From assembly GCA_016178055.1 (NCBI GenBank), contig JACOUC010000078.1:1-44711 (forward strand): 44,711 nucleotides of DNA, read 5' to 3'. The notes below the pieces were generated by a model. The model did no database searches, was not told the origin of the DNA, and was given only the letters and a program-made list of their open reading frames with translations. A program made the translations under genes and the position numbers. Positions 18,820 through 28,096 of the stretch are shown piece after piece (position 1 is the first letter of the stretch; the number at the start of each line of letters is the position of its first letter). This stretch comes from Chlamydiota bacterium. GTDB lineage: Bacteria; Auribacterota; JACPWU01.

Positions 18820-18955
18820 TTAATTTAAAATTCAAAAATCAAAATGCAAAATGACATATTAAAATCCAAAATTTCTAATGTTATTACAAGGGAGACATTT
18901 TAAGTTTTACATTGTCCGACAAGATTTTTGATATTTGATTTTTGGATTTTCATAA
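18820..18955. repeat. palindromic heptamer repeat, WATCAAA family (copy C)
   Basis: AT-rich inverted arms around a centre of the second class (reverse complement of the caatagcattag-like centre of copies E and F). The right arm runs into the coding region at 18907 and forms the last codons of that glycosyltransferase. Confidence 0.8.
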
Positions 18956-20088
18956 ATATCCGCATAATTCTTTAGGACCTGATCAACAGCCTTATCCCAT
19001 GAAAAATTCTTAAGCTGCTCAAAACCCTTTTGAATCAAAAATTCTCTCTCCTCTTTACATTTAAGAAGATTTGAAATAGCATCGACCCAAGCTCCCTCAT
19101 TTTGAGGATCGAGAAGAACACCGGCCTCTCCCACCACTTCAGGAATAGACGCAACCTTTGAAGCAATGACAGGGACCCCGCATGCAAACGCCTCCAAAAT
19201 GGGAAGACCAAAACCCTCATACAACGAGGGGAGAAGAAAAAAAGTAGCCTCTTGATAAAGTCGAACCAATTCCTCTTGAGAGAGAAATCCTGTGACCAAA
19301 ACTTTTTTCTCAAGATTTAGACGACGAATCAATTCTCTTAATTCTGGATAACGAACATCCTCTGGACCTGCAAGAATTAAAACGGCATTTGGCTTATTCG
19401 GTAAAAGTTGGTGAAAAATTTTCACAAGATTCATCAGATTTTTATAGGGATCCTGACGCCCGACATATAAAAGAATAGGGCCCTCAATTCCAAAACGCTC
19501 ACGAATTCCGATCTTGCTTTCGGAAGGAGTTCCCCTTTTAAAACTTGAATCAATCCCAAAAGTTAAAACACTGGCCTTAGATTCCATCGACGGAAAATAA
19601 CGAATCAAATCTCGATAAGAGTGTTCTGAATCAAGAAAAACATGATCAACCTTCTTTAAAATCATCTTTAACAAGAATCGATAAATTTTATAGTAGCGAC
19701 TTTTTTTGGACCGAGGGGCAAACTCCGGGAAAAGAAAGGGGATCAAATCATGAACTGTAATAATCTGTCGAGTTTGAAAAGTTAAGAGAGAAGTCATAAA
19801 ATTGGTCGAGTGAAATAAATCAATTTTAAGAAACCTAAGCTTGAGAGGCAGAAAAATTTGACTTCTCAAGGAAAAAACGGAATAAGGAAAAGAAACAACA
19901 TGAAAATTTTTCTTCTCTCCTATTGAAAACTCTTGGGAAACTCGATGTTCAATCTCTCTTCTTGAAAAAAAGAGAAAATATTCATTTTGAGAATCATGCA
20001 GGATTAAATGCTTGATCAACTGTATTGTATATTGACCAATACCTGAAGGCTCTTTTGTAATCCACCGTGCGTCAATTCCAATTCTCAT
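18907..20088 (-). CDS. GT4-family glycosyltransferase with repeat-derived tail
   Basis: A 393-residue GT-B enzyme. The N terminus [20 protein letters not shown] is the glycine-rich acceptor loop, and the donor site has [12 protein letters not shown] and [22 protein letters not shown]. The final residues [14 protein letters not shown] are encoded by repeat copy C rather than by family sequence, so the ancestral stop codon was probably lost or replaced. Same strand and pathway as its neighbours. Confidence 0.9.
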   Translation of the reverse strand: MRIGIDARWITKEPSGIGQYTIQLIKHLILHDSQNEYFLFFSRREIEHRVSQEFSIGEKKNFHVVSFPYSVFSLRSQIFLPLKLRFLKIDLFHSTNFMTSLLTFQTRQIITVHDLIPFLFPEFAPRSKKSRYYKIYRFLLKMILKKVDHVFLDSEHSYRDLIRYFPSMESKASVLTFGIDSSFKRGTPSESKIGIRERFGIEGPILLYVGRQDPYKNLMNLVKIFHQLLPNKPNAVLILAGPEDVRYPELRELIRRLNLEKKVLVTGFLSQEELVRLYQEATFFLLPSLYEGFGLPILEAFACGVPVIASKVASIPEVVGEAGVLLDPQNEGAWVDAISNLLKCKEEREFLIQKGFEQLKNFSWDKAVDQVLKNYADIYENPKIKYQKSCRTM

Positions 20089-20120
20089 ATTCCTAAACCA
20101 TTAAATTGTCTTTTGTTTTT

Positions 20121-20155
20121 AACTTTAAACTTTGAACTTCGAACTTTAAACTTTA
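20121..20155. repeat. tandem heptamer repeat, AACTTTA family
   Basis: Five adjacent 7-base units: aacttta, aactttg, aacttcg, aacttta, aacttta. It lies in the gap between two glycosyltransferase genes and touches the stop of the upstream one. Confidence 0.75.
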
Positions 20156-21262
20156 TTTTTGTGCCAACGCCTTTTGATAAACCTGTAAAGTCTCTCGAGC
20201 CGCTTTTTCCCAGGAAAATTTCTTCACTTGCTCTTCACCCTTACGAATCAGCTCACTTTTTAAACCTTCCTCGCGAATCATTCTTTCAATGGCAATGGCT
20301 ATGGCCTCTGCATTCTGAGGATCAATCCAAAGCGCAGCATCCCCCAAAACTTCGGGTAGAGAAGCCCTCCGGGCTGCAATGACTGGAGTCCCTGATGAAA
20401 GGGCTTCCAAAGGAGGAAGACCAAATCCTTCATAAAACGAAGGATAGATAAAAAGAGCCGCTTTTTGATAAAGAAGCGGTAAATCCTCTTCAGACACATA
20501 ATTTAAACACTCGATCTTTTCTCGATAGGGATGATTTTCCAACGCCTTCATCATTCCTTCATAGAGCCAACCTTTCATCCCAACCAAGGTCAAACGATAA
20601 TCCATCCAATGGGTACGATCGAGAAAAATTTTAAAGGCTGAAAGTAGGCCTTCAATATTTTTTCGAGGCTCTAGAGTTCCCACAAAAAGAATCTGTTTTT
20701 CGCGTAAGGCTGTCCCCTTTTGAAATCGGGAATCAATCCCCAAATGAATGACATGGATTCTTTCTTTTTCAATTTTAAAAAAACTTAAAAGCTCACTCTT
20801 TGTAAAATGAGAATCGACAATGATTTCATCTGCTCCATAAACGGTATCGCCAATTTTGTTTCTTAAATATTTTAAGTTTTTGGGATCGGTATATTCTGGA
20901 TAGCGAAAAAAAGAAAGGTCATGAATGGTCACCACCTTTTTCACCCCTTTCAAAGGCTGAATCACAAAATTCGGAAAGTGGTAAAGGTCGCATCCCCCAA
21001 AAAAAGTATTATAATTTGGCCAAGCACAGGTCTTCCATAGGTATTGAATCATTCGCCCGGGAAGACGGCTTCTCTTTTGATAAAATTGAGTGCCGGGCCG
21101 GGGTACCTTAAAACCCTGATTTCTAAAATCAAAAAAGGAAAGTTGGTAAGTATTCTCGTGATCAATCTTCGCAAGTCCGTGGATCAAACCCCAAATGTAA
21201 TAACCGACTCCTGATTTACTCCCTAGAAGAGGCTGAACATCCATTGAAATTTTTGCTGGCAT
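20153..21262 (-). CDS. GT4-family glycosyltransferase
   Basis: A 369-residue GT-B enzyme related to its neighbour at 18907-20088. Its N terminus is MDVQPLLGSKSGVGYYIWGL. The donor-site signature is ILFVGTLEPRKN and PSFYEGFGLPPLEALSSGTPVIA, including the E-x7-E residues. The tandem arrangement suggests duplication followed by a split in sugar specificity. First gene of the polysaccharide group after the gsp genes, 27 bases downstream of gspM. Confidence 0.9.
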   Translation of the reverse strand: MPAKISMDVQPLLGSKSGVGYYIWGLIHGLAKIDHENTYQLSFFDFRNQGFKVPRPGTQFYQKRSRLPGRMIQYLWKTCAWPNYNTFFGGCDLYHFPNFVIQPLKGVKKVVTIHDLSFFRYPEYTDPKNLKYLRNKIGDTVYGADEIIVDSHFTKSELLSFFKIEKERIHVIHLGIDSRFQKGTALREKQILFVGTLEPRKNIEGLLSAFKIFLDRTHWMDYRLTLVGMKGWLYEGMMKALENHPYREKIECLNYVSEEDLPLLYQKAALFIYPSFYEGFGLPPLEALSSGTPVIAARRASLPEVLGDAALWIDPQNAEAIAIAIERMIREEGLKSELIRKGEEQVKKFSWEKAARETLQVYQKALAQK

Positions 21263-21289
21263 TTTTAAATGCTCCTTGAGTATGAGATG

Positions 21290-21712
21290 TTAAGCCTTGA
21301 GTGTCAGAAGAAGAGACAAGGTTTGGGAAGAACCTTGAGCAAGTTCAACATGGATAAGAACCAATCCCTCCAGCTCGTCCAAAGACTCTAGAAGCCCAAT
21401 AAATTCATTTTGGGAAAGATTTTGAAGCGAAATCTCAACCTCATTTTGAGAGGGTTGAATATGAAGAATTCTGTCTTTCAATCTTAACTTCTGAAGAATT
21501 TGCCCGACCTTTTCAAGCGTTTTGTCATTTTGAATCGAGGGCTGATGATCTGTCATAAGATGAGACATTTTTTGCAATGAAAAGAATTCTTGGGAAAGGG
21601 TGGCATTTTCTTTTTCATTGATCCTCAACTGACGAAAGGTAAAAATAAACGTTCCCCCAAGAAAAAAGGCAATACCAGCAAAAAGGATAAGCCACTTTCT
21701 ATATTGAGACAT
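21290..21712 (-). CDS. gspM: type II secretion protein GspM-like
   Basis: A 140-residue bitopic inner-membrane protein with a short cytoplasmic N terminus, one helix (WLILFAGIAFFLGGTFIFTF), a coiled-coil and a small ferredoxin-like periplasmic domain. Sequence identity in this family is low. The call rests on size, topology and its place right after gspL, with a 14-base overlap. GspM and GspL together anchor the secretion ATPase. Confidence 0.75.
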   Translation of the reverse strand: MSQYRKWLILFAGIAFFLGGTFIFTFRQLRINEKENATLSQEFFSLQKMSHLMTDHQPSIQNDKTLEKVGQILQKLRLKDRILHIQPSQNEVEISLQNLSQNEFIGLLESLDELEGLVLIHVELAQGSSQTLSLLLTLKA

Positions 21713-23045
21713 GATGCCCCTCTTCTAAAAAGATTAAAATATGAAACAAGAATTGAGTCCCTTGAGTCTCCCGCTCCACGCGGGAAAGCTCCACCGTATG
21801 AAATTTAGAACGAAGGCTTCCCACCCATGGATAGACAACCTCAACCGTCGGGCTCACTCCATCCAATTTTAACTGACCTGCTAATAGGGAAATCTTCACA
21901 ATTTGAATACCGGATTCTTTCGAGGGATGAATCGATGAAATAAGATTTAGGAATTCCCGCGGACGAACTTTTGAGTCCCAGGAACTTCCCAATAGAGCGG
22001 CTGCCTTTTCCTTCATCTGTTCTACAGGATTAATGATCGGTGTCTCTTTTGAGAAAATACTATAAAAAGCACTTTCTATTTTTTGAGAAAAATTCTGATT
22101 TTCACGACGTATTTTTATCAAAGAGGCAATCCATAAACATTCCACAATCAAACCAGCAATCAAAAAAAGGGATAGGCTGCGAATCAAGAGTTGGGTCATA
22201 TGAGGAGTTTTTAAGATTTGAAGAAAAGAAGATTTAGGACCTATCACTTCCTGAGGATAACCCAGGGCATGAGCCAAAGCCGCTGAGATCAAAGCCAAGT
22301 GTTCTTCCTTTCCCTTTAAAGGATCAGGAATCGGTCCTTTCTTAAGATGAGTCCATTTCGAAGTTAATAAAGAATCGTCCAACATTTTTTCTTCTTTTCC
22401 ATGACACCAGGAAAAGAAATTTTTTACAGAGGGACAGGCCAAGATCGTCTGCGCAAAAGTGCTAGCGAAATTTTCACCTTCGACTTTTCGAAGAATACGA
22501 ATTCCTTGCATCACTCCATTCAGTCCCCAGACCACCTGAAAATGATTGCTCCCTTCCAAACAAAGAAGAGAAACTTCACCTTCAGGAAATGAGAATAGAT
22601 CTGAAAAACCTTTAAAAATAGCACCTGGATGACTTTCTAATGACCCCATTTCTAGTTCCGCTTTAAAAGGCCATGCATCGGGAGAAAGAATAAATTGCAA
22701 ATAATGGACTTCTTCTTTTGTCTCATCGATACAAAGACTATAAGGCTCATATCCATCCATCGAAAAAGGTAGAGCTACTTCAAAATTTGAAACCAACATT
22801 TGATACATCACCCGCTTGGATATATTTTTGGGAATACGCATTTCATGAAGGAAAGCCCGTTCTACAGGAAAAATGACAGAAATTCTGCCCTGGTTTTTAC
22901 TGATCAAATGGCTTTTTTTAAATGCATCCAAGGTCATTTCATCAATATTAACTGAATCAATCTTACGATGGATCAAGGAAACTTGGGCCACACGAACTTG
23001 TGTTCCCATCATCTCTAAACACGTGGTTTTTATTTTTCGATCCAT
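21699..23045 (-). CDS. gspL: type II secretion protein GspL-like
   Basis: A 448-residue protein with an actin-like cytoplasmic domain related to PilM. It has one membrane helix at about residues 290-310 (LIRSLSLFLIAGLIVECLWI) and a periplasmic domain of about 130 residues. In type II secretion this protein recruits the GspE ATPase and pairs with GspM. The gene overlaps gspK upstream and gspM downstream, so translation is coupled. Overall similarity is weak, as is usual for GspL; context decides. Confidence 0.8.
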   Translation of the reverse strand: MDRKIKTTCLEMMGTQVRVAQVSLIHRKIDSVNIDEMTLDAFKKSHLISKNQGRISVIFPVERAFLHEMRIPKNISKRVMYQMLVSNFEVALPFSMDGYEPYSLCIDETKEEVHYLQFILSPDAWPFKAELEMGSLESHPGAIFKGFSDLFSFPEGEVSLLCLEGSNHFQVVWGLNGVMQGIRILRKVEGENFASTFAQTILACPSVKNFFSWCHGKEEKMLDDSLLTSKWTHLKKGPIPDPLKGKEEHLALISAALAHALGYPQEVIGPKSSFLQILKTPHMTQLLIRSLSLFLIAGLIVECLWIASLIKIRRENQNFSQKIESAFYSIFSKETPIINPVEQMKEKAAALLGSSWDSKVRPREFLNLISSIHPSKESGIQIVKISLLAGQLKLDGVSPTVEVVYPWVGSLRSKFHTVELSRVERETQGTQFLFHILIFLEEGHHVSI

Positions 23046-23824
23046 TGTCTGACCTTAACCGTTCCAAATGCCCTTTCTAAAACAACATCCATTCTAGGCT
23101 CTTTAAAATTTTGATCAAAGATTCGAATTCTAAAATAAGACCCTTTAAAGGTCAGCCATTTTAAAACACTCGTGCTGAGCCCCGAGAGTTCCTCCGTTGA
23201 ATGATAGGGTGAAATCCCACTTCTCCTCTTTTTAAGAACCCTTTCTACCAAAAACGGGTCTTCATCTTCCAGTAAAACCTCTAAAACAAGCTTGGGGGCC
23301 GTGTTGATATTAATTTTTCCGCCTTGAGAATAGACGGTTAAATAAGCACTTAAGTCTAAATCTTTCTCTTTCATAAGGGTACGAAGAGAGGGAATTTCTT
23401 CAAGTGATTCTAAATTTTCATGAGAATGGATCTCCTCAAAAATCGCATGGATTTTTGAGGAAGGGATCTGCAATTTTTTAAACAATTTTTCAATCCAGCG
23501 TGAATATTGTTCACGCTGATCTTGATCGGGATGATTTAATTCTTTTAAATCAAATTTTTCACTCTCATCTTCCCATTGAAGATGGATGGAAGATTCCGAA
23601 ACATCTTCGATTTTTTTTGAAACATCGGCCTTAGATAATAAGGCCATGGCTCGATAGATCAGGGAACGATGGTGAATTTTTTTCTCAAAAATTTTCAGAC
23701 TCTTTTTGACTTGCCTTTCGTATTGAGCAATCCAGATTTGAAATGAACAAAGCAAAGAGGCCAAAAGAAAAACAGCCAAAATCAAGTGGACGAAAATAAA
23801 TCCGGTGTTATTTTTTTTCTTCAT
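23030..23824 (-). CDS. gspK: type II secretion minor pseudopilin GspK
   Basis: A 264-residue minor pseudopilin that caps the pseudopilus tip. Its leader is KKKNNTG/FIFVHLIL: Gly-1 is present, but His replaces the Glu5 found in other pilins, which is known for GspK. The diagnostic helix-hairpin-helix-like stretch GGKININTAPKLVLEVLL is followed by ISPYHSTEELSGL. It starts four bases inside the end of gspJ. Confidence 0.9.
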   Translation of the reverse strand: MKKKNNTGFIFVHLILAVFLLASLLCSFQIWIAQYERQVKKSLKIFEKKIHHRSLIYRAMALLSKADVSKKIEDVSESSIHLQWEDESEKFDLKELNHPDQDQREQYSRWIEKLFKKLQIPSSKIHAIFEEIHSHENLESLEEIPSLRTLMKEKDLDLSAYLTVYSQGGKININTAPKLVLEVLLEDEDPFLVERVLKKRRSGISPYHSTEELSGLSTSVLKWLTFKGSYFRIRIFDQNFKEPRMDVVLERAFGTVKVRQWIEK

Positions 23825-24303
23825 GAACGCTCGGTTCGTATTGGATAAAACATTTGGAAAATCTCCCCATCCTTCTCAAATTGCCATTGAATAGCCTCTG
23901 GAAAATCCCCCGTTTTAAAAATACCTTGCCACTCTCCTTTAACAAGATATTGCCATCGACATTCCTCAATATTTTTTAAGAGAACTTCCTCTTTATGGAA
24001 TGCCCTTCCTTTTAAAACATTGCGAATCACATAAATATTTTTATCTCGCCACTCGTATTTTATTTTTTCTTCGAAAGAACGAAAGGTGACATGCAAGGGA
24101 TCTCCCTCAAATCCTTTGATACCAGTTGTCAGATCCTTTTCAAAAAGTCGGAAAGTACGGACAGACTCTTGAATGGGATGATTCTGGGTCATTCTTTTAA
24201 GGGATCTCATCAAATGAACTAAACCCGGCGCTGTACTTCCCCAAACCAAAATAAGGATCGCAAAAGCAATAACCCATTCAAGAAGGGTGAAGCCTTTTTT
24301 CAT
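23821..24303 (-). CDS. gspJ: type II secretion minor pseudopilin GspJ-like
   Basis: The prepilin signal MKKG/FTLLEWVIAFAILILVWG is followed by a beta-rich domain (RTFRLFEKDLTTGIKGFEGDP). The order after gspI and before gspK identifies it as GspJ. I use ATG at 24303, giving a four-residue leader; a start at 24315 is possible. Length 160 residues is a little short for GspJ. Confidence 0.85.
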   Translation of the reverse strand: MKKGFTLLEWVIAFAILILVWGSTAPGLVHLMRSLKRMTQNHPIQESVRTFRLFEKDLTTGIKGFEGDPLHVTFRSFEEKIKYEWRDKNIYVIRNVLKGRAFHKEEVLLKNIEECRWQYLVKGEWQGIFKTGDFPEAIQWQFEKDGEIFQMFYPIRTERS

Positions 24304-24319
24304 TACAAGCTCCATCTAT

Positions 24320-24450
24320 GAAAATCCAAAAATCAAATATCAAAAATCAAAATGACAGATCAAAATCCAAAATGTTCCCAATGTCGTCGCATGGAAAAAT
24401 TTTGAGTTTTGGATTGTCATTTTGCATTTTGATTTTTGGATTTTAAATTA
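24320..24450. repeat. palindromic heptamer repeat, WATCAAA family (copy D)
   Basis: Near-identical inverted counterpart of copy B (shared centre gttcccaatgtcgtcgcatg on this strand). The element overlaps the 3' end of the gspI reading frame and separates it from gspJ. Confidence 0.85.
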
Positions 24451-24842
24451 ATTTCATCCTCTCCTAAAAATACATCCTCACTCAATAGATAATGTTCAAG
24501 CACATTCGCTATCCTCCACTGAACCTCGATCCTGATTTCTTTAAAACCATCTTTATCCAATACGTTTTTGTGAATAAAAAAAAGTGTTCCATTTTGAGAT
24601 TTTTTTTGGGCCTCATCTAAATTCAGTAAGATCTCTGGATGAAGCAAAGAAATCTCTATCTCTGAAAGAGAGGCCCTAGCCAACAAACCTGCTTCCTCCC
24701 TGAGAAGGCATTGCTCATACTTTTTAATACCTTCGATATAAACACGATGCATTAAGGGAAGAAGAATCACAAGAACGGTAAGACAAATCAGTGCCTCAAG
24801 AAGAATGAAACCAGTTGTATTTTGACGTAAATTTGTATCGAT
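24417..24842 (-). CDS. gspI: type II secretion pseudopilin GspI-like, no standard start codon
   Basis: The frame open on the minus strand reads IDTNLRQNTTG/FILLEALICLTVLVILL, a textbook prepilin signal with Gly-1, Phe+1 and Glu+5. Yet no ATG, GTG or TTG exists between the in-frame TAA at 24863-24861 and the signal. The first ATG is at 24770 and would remove the signal. An ATC at 24842 has AGGGGA six bases upstream and would give an 11-residue leader; ATT at 24857 is the alternative. The C-terminal residues NLKSKNQNAK come from repeat copy D. Its position between gspG and gspJ fits GspI (GspH is missing). It may be a pseudogene with a lost start. Confidence 0.6.
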   Translation of the reverse strand: MDTNLRQNTTGFILLEALICLTVLVILLPLMHRVYIEGIKKYEQCLLREEAGLLARASLSEIEISLLHPEILLNLDEAQKKSQNGTLFFIHKNVLDKDGFKEIRIEVQWRIANVLEHYLLSEDVFLGEDEINLKSKNQNAK

Positions 24843-24874
24843 GGGATTTCCCCTAATTCTTTATCTTTAATTTA

Positions 24875-24999
24875 GAAACCTCTCAAAAAGGTCCAGATGC
24901 AAGGCGCCCGCAAGCGACCGCGGAGACGTACATTTTCTCGTACGTCGCACAAGGGAGCGCGGCGGGCAACGCAGCAGATGGGCCTTTTTGAGAGGTTTC
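24875..24999. repeat. 125-bp GC-rich palindromic element
   Basis: The outer arms gaaacctctcaaaaagg and cctttttgagaggtttc are exact inverted repeats of 17 bp. Inside lie GC-rich partial complements, and the centre gacgta...tacgtc forms its own hairpin. Composition differs sharply from the surrounding AT-rich DNA. The 7-base sequence cctaatt occurs on both sides (24852-24858, 25003-25009) and may mark a target duplication. The layout suggests a small non-autonomous mobile or REP-like element between gspG and gspI. Confidence 0.8.
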
Positions 25000-25003
25000 A
25001 TTC

Positions 25004-25423
25004 CTAATTTTCTTCTAGCTTCCAACTTTCAATATCCCTATCCCATCCCGTCCCACCACGGCGGCCATCTTGTCCCAGGGAAACAATATCAAAGTTTCTT
25101 CCCTCTAAACCAGGGGAAAGGTAAAGATAAGAGTGCCCCCAGGGATCTAAAGGAACTTCCCCTGTCTCAAGATATTTTTTTGTGGGATCTTGCCCGCTCT
25201 TCACCAAAAGTGCTAGACCTTGCTCAGTCGCGGGATAATAACCCTGATCTACATTAAAAAGCTCAAGGGCTTCCTGAAAAGATTTCATTTGAAGAAGCGC
25301 TTTTAATCGCTTCGCCTGCTTTGGCCTTTCTGAGAGTTTTGGAACGACAAGAACCGCAAGAATTCCTAAAATAGCCATGACTACAAGAATTTCAAGAAGG
25401 GTAAATCCATTGTGTTTTTTCAT
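25004..25423 (-). CDS. gspG: type II secretion major pseudopilin GspG
   Basis: MKKHNG/FTLLEILVVMAILGILAVLVVPKL is a strong prepilin signal. The conserved GspG core follows: DQGYYPATEQGLALLV, then PLDPWGHSYLYLSPG and a C-terminal calcium-site region with GQDGRRGG. The 139-residue length from ATG 25423 is typical; the longer start at 25465 adds unrelated residues. First gene of the gsp group. The ATPase, outer-membrane secretin and prepilin peptidase are not in the window. Confidence 0.95.
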   Translation of the reverse strand: MKKHNGFTLLEILVVMAILGILAVLVVPKLSERPKQAKRLKALLQMKSFQEALELFNVDQGYYPATEQGLALLVKSGQDPTKKYLETGEVPLDPWGHSYLYLSPGLEGRNFDIVSLGQDGRRGGTGWDRDIESWKLEEN

Positions 25424-25535
25424 ATATTTTCCAAGAGACCAGAGTTTTTCACGATCACCGAGCACCCATCACCTATAACCGATTTACGAATTATACTTGA
25501 ATAGACCCTCTTTTCAATCATAGAATCAATAAAGA

Positions 25536-25664
25536 GAATTCAAAATTCAAACATCAAAAATTAAAATGACAATGTAAAACTTAAAATGTCTCCCTTGCAA
25601 TAGCACTAGAAATTTTGAATTTTAGGTTGTCATTTTGCATTTTGATTTTTGAATTTTAAATTAA
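25536..25664. repeat. palindromic heptamer repeat, WATCAAA family (copy E)
   Basis: Inverted AT-rich arms around a centre of the second class (cttaaaatgtctccc then caatagcactaga), almost identical to that of copy F at 27960-28080. It lies in the divergent gap before the D-aminoacylase gene. Confidence 0.85.
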
Positions 25665-25677
25665 AAAGGTAACACCC

Positions 25678-27264
25678 ATGAACCCGGTTGACATTGTCTT
25701 TAAATCAGCTCTCATCGTAGACGGTTCTGGCAAAAGGCCCTTTGTCAGTGATCTGGCTGTTTCAGGATCACGCATTGCTGCAATTGCCCCAAAAATCGAT
25801 ACCCCTGCCAAAAGAGTGATTCAGGCTAAGGGATGGATTTTGAGCCCGGGATTTATCGATATGCATGGTCACACGGATCATTATTTTTGCATCGATCCCC
25901 AATCCTCAAGCAAAATTTCTCAAGGTGTCACCACCGAAGTATGCGGTAACTGTGGGTATTCTCCTTTTCTCCTGACCGGTCATTTCAAAAAACATTTTCA
26001 GAATGAACTTAAAGCTTATGGCCTTAAAGAGGATTGGAAGAACCTTGCCTCATTCAGTCAACTTGTCACATCTCTTAAACCTGCGATGAATTGGATGACG
26101 CTCGTAGGAAGTGGAACATTAAGATTGGCTGCCATGAATCATGAAAATCGCACCCCCAATTCCGATGAACTTAAATGGATGAAACACAAACTTGAAAAAG
26201 CCATGGACGAAGGAGCCGTGGGGCTTTCCAGCGGTCTTATTTATACCCCAGGATGTTTTGCAAAAACAGATGAACTGGTCACCCTTGCTAAAATCGTTTC
26301 AAAAAAAAATGGAATCTACGCAACCCACATGAGAAGCGAAGGAGATCATCTGCTTGAATCGGTTCGAGAATCCATTCGAATCAGCCGTCAAGCAAAACTT
26401 CCTCTTGAAATTTCTCATCTCAAAACGGCAGGAGAGAAAAATTGGGGAAAAATCGATTCTCTTTTTGAACTGCTCGAAAAATCAATTTTGAAAGGGGATG
26501 ATATCACTTGGGACCGCTATCCTTATGCCGCTTCTTTCACATCACTGGACACCTACCTTCCCAAACATTTATTTAATGGCGGAGACCTTCAGGCGGTGAT
26601 CAAACTTCAAAAACCTGCCTTAAGAAAAAAATATATTCAATTTCTTGATAACATCGGCTCGCGATTTTCGCTGACCTTGATTGCAAATTTGCCTGGGAAA
26701 TCTAACCAGCAGTGGATCGGCCGAACGCTTGCCGAATGCGCACTTCTGAGTAAAAAATCCATCGGAACTTTTGTCATTGATCTTCTTTGCGAGGAAAAAA
26801 TGCAGGTGAATGTCATCTTCTTTTCGATGTCTGAAGAAAATATGGACCGCATTCTCCTCCATCCCAAATCGATGATTGGATCGGATGCATCGGCCCGTAG
26901 CCGCAATGGAAAAACCTTTCTCCCTGTGGTCCATCCCAGGACTTACGGAACCTTTCCAAAATTTTTAAAGCGTTATGTTTTTGGGAAAAATCCTCTCCTC
27001 TCTCTCGAAGAGGCCATTTATAAGATGACGGGATTCCCAGCCCAGCGATTGGGCCTAAAAAAGAGAGGACTCATTGACAAAAATTTTTATGCCGATCTTG
27101 TCCTCTTTAATCCTAAAACCTTAAAAGATCGTGCTAGCTTTCAAAAACCGACACTGGATTCAACAGGAATCAAAATGGTTCTGGTCAATGGCAAAATCGT
27201 CCTCGATGAGGGAAAAGAAACCAACGCAGGACCCGGAATTTTTATTCGCCATGGCGAGTCATAA
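25678..27264 (+). CDS. N-acyl-D-amino-acid deacylase (D-aminoacylase family)
   Basis: A zinc amidohydrolase that removes acyl groups from D-amino acids. Metal-ligand motifs are visible: GFIDMHGHTDH (HxH), VTTEVCGNCGYSP (the Cys typical of this subfamily), SHLKTAG, THMRSEG and the aspartate in GSDAS. Length 528 fits the family. It is the first gene of a plus-strand group with a C26 peptidase (14-base overlap) and a peptide importer. D-amino acids in peptides point to peptidoglycan-derived substrates, which is inference. Confidence 0.9.
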   Translation: MNPVDIVFKSALIVDGSGKRPFVSDLAVSGSRIAAIAPKIDTPAKRVIQAKGWILSPGFIDMHGHTDHYFCIDPQSSSKISQGVTTEVCGNCGYSPFLLTGHFKKHFQNELKAYGLKEDWKNLASFSQLVTSLKPAMNWMTLVGSGTLRLAAMNHENRTPNSDELKWMKHKLEKAMDEGAVGLSSGLIYTPGCFAKTDELVTLAKIVSKKNGIYATHMRSEGDHLLESVRESIRISRQAKLPLEISHLKTAGEKNWGKIDSLFELLEKSILKGDDITWDRYPYAASFTSLDTYLPKHLFNGGDLQAVIKLQKPALRKKYIQFLDNIGSRFSLTLIANLPGKSNQQWIGRTLAECALLSKKSIGTFVIDLLCEEKMQVNVIFFSMSEENMDRILLHPKSMIGSDASARSRNGKTFLPVVHPRTYGTFPKFLKRYVFGKNPLLSLEEAIYKMTGFPAQRLGLKKRGLIDKNFYADLVLFNPKTLKDRASFQKPTLDSTGIKMVLVNGKIVLDEGKETNAGPGIFIRHGES

Positions 27265-27958
27265 ACCCAAAATTGCAGTTGTAACAGGTATTCCTTCTGA
27301 AAAGAATGAAAATGTTTCCCACCTTAAAAATTATATCTCAGCCATTGAATCGGTAGGGGGAGATCCTAAAATTCTTTTTCCCAGCCCAACGATCGATTCA
27401 AACTTTCTAAATCAAATCGATGGCCTTTTATTGACAGGAGGAGGGGATATTCCTTCTTATCTTTGGGGAGAGGTCTCAAGAGTCATTCCTACTGAGAGAG
27501 ATGAGAAACGAGCCCTCTTTGAGATTTCACTGATTCAAAAGGCTCATGAAAAAAAAATACCTATTTTCGGAATTTGTCTGGGGCTTCAAGCCATCAATGT
27601 CGCTTTTGGGGGAACGCTGTACAGTGATTTATCGCCCGAATCGAAACAAATTCATTGTAGAAAACCAGACGGTTCTTCTTCCTATCATGAAGTTGAGGTT
27701 CTTGCCTCAAAAAAATTAAGTTCTCTTTTACCTCCCACAACACAAGTGAATAGCCGTCACCATCAGGCGATTCAAAAACTGGGAAAGGGATTAAGTATCA
27801 GCGCCAAATCCCATGATCATGTGATTGAAGCGATTGAAAAAGACGGACCTCATTGGATTGTTGGAGTACAATGGCATCCTGAGGATCTTTTTGAAAAAGA
27901 TCCGTTTCAAAGGAAGATTTTTGAGGCTTTTATTTTAAACTGTAATCGACAACTATAA
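27251..27958 (+). CDS. gamma-glutamyl peptidase, class I glutamine amidotransferase-like (C26)
   Basis: A 235-residue hydrolase of the PuuD/gamma-glutamyl-hydrolase family. The nucleophile is Cys109 in FGICLGLQAIN, and His209 and Glu211 lie in VQWHPED; LTGGGDIPSYLW is the conserved N-terminal strand-loop. ATG 27251 is chosen, 14 bases inside the D-aminoacylase gene; a longer in-frame reading starting at 27131 only shadows that gene. Cleaving gamma-glutamyl bonds would suit murein peptides, which contain D-Glu linked through the gamma carboxyl. Confidence 0.88.
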   Translation: MASHKPKIAVVTGIPSEKNENVSHLKNYISAIESVGGDPKILFPSPTIDSNFLNQIDGLLLTGGGDIPSYLWGEVSRVIPTERDEKRALFEISLIQKAHEKKIPIFGICLGLQAINVAFGGTLYSDLSPESKQIHCRKPDGSSSYHEVEVLASKKLSSLLPPTTQVNSRHHQAIQKLGKGLSISAKSHDHVIEAIEKDGPHWIVGVQWHPEDLFEKDPFQRKIFEAFILNCNRQL

Positions 27959-27959
27959 G

Positions 27960-28080
27960 AATCCAAAAATGAAATATCAAAATGACAGATCAAAACTTAA
28001 AATGTCTCCCCTGCAATAGCATTAGAAATTTTGGATTTTAGGTTGTCATTTTGATTTTTGAATTTTGAATTTTAAATTAA
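27960..28080. repeat. palindromic heptamer repeat, WATCAAA family (copy F)
   Basis: Begins directly after the peptidase stop. Its centre cttaaaatgtctcccctgca is shared with copy E. It interrupts an otherwise compact operon ahead of the solute-binding protein gene. Confidence 0.85.
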
Positions 28081-28096
28081 CCTTGGGTAAATCGAT

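Noticed and set aside
24875-25001. 43-codon reading frame through the GC-rich palindrome, starting at the ATG after gspG
   Set aside because: It is translated repeat sequence, ends before gspI and is out of frame with it.
27131-27250. Longer N terminus for the C26 peptidase
   Set aside because: The extra 40 residues only shadow the D-aminoacylase in another frame; family homology starts at the ATG at 27251.
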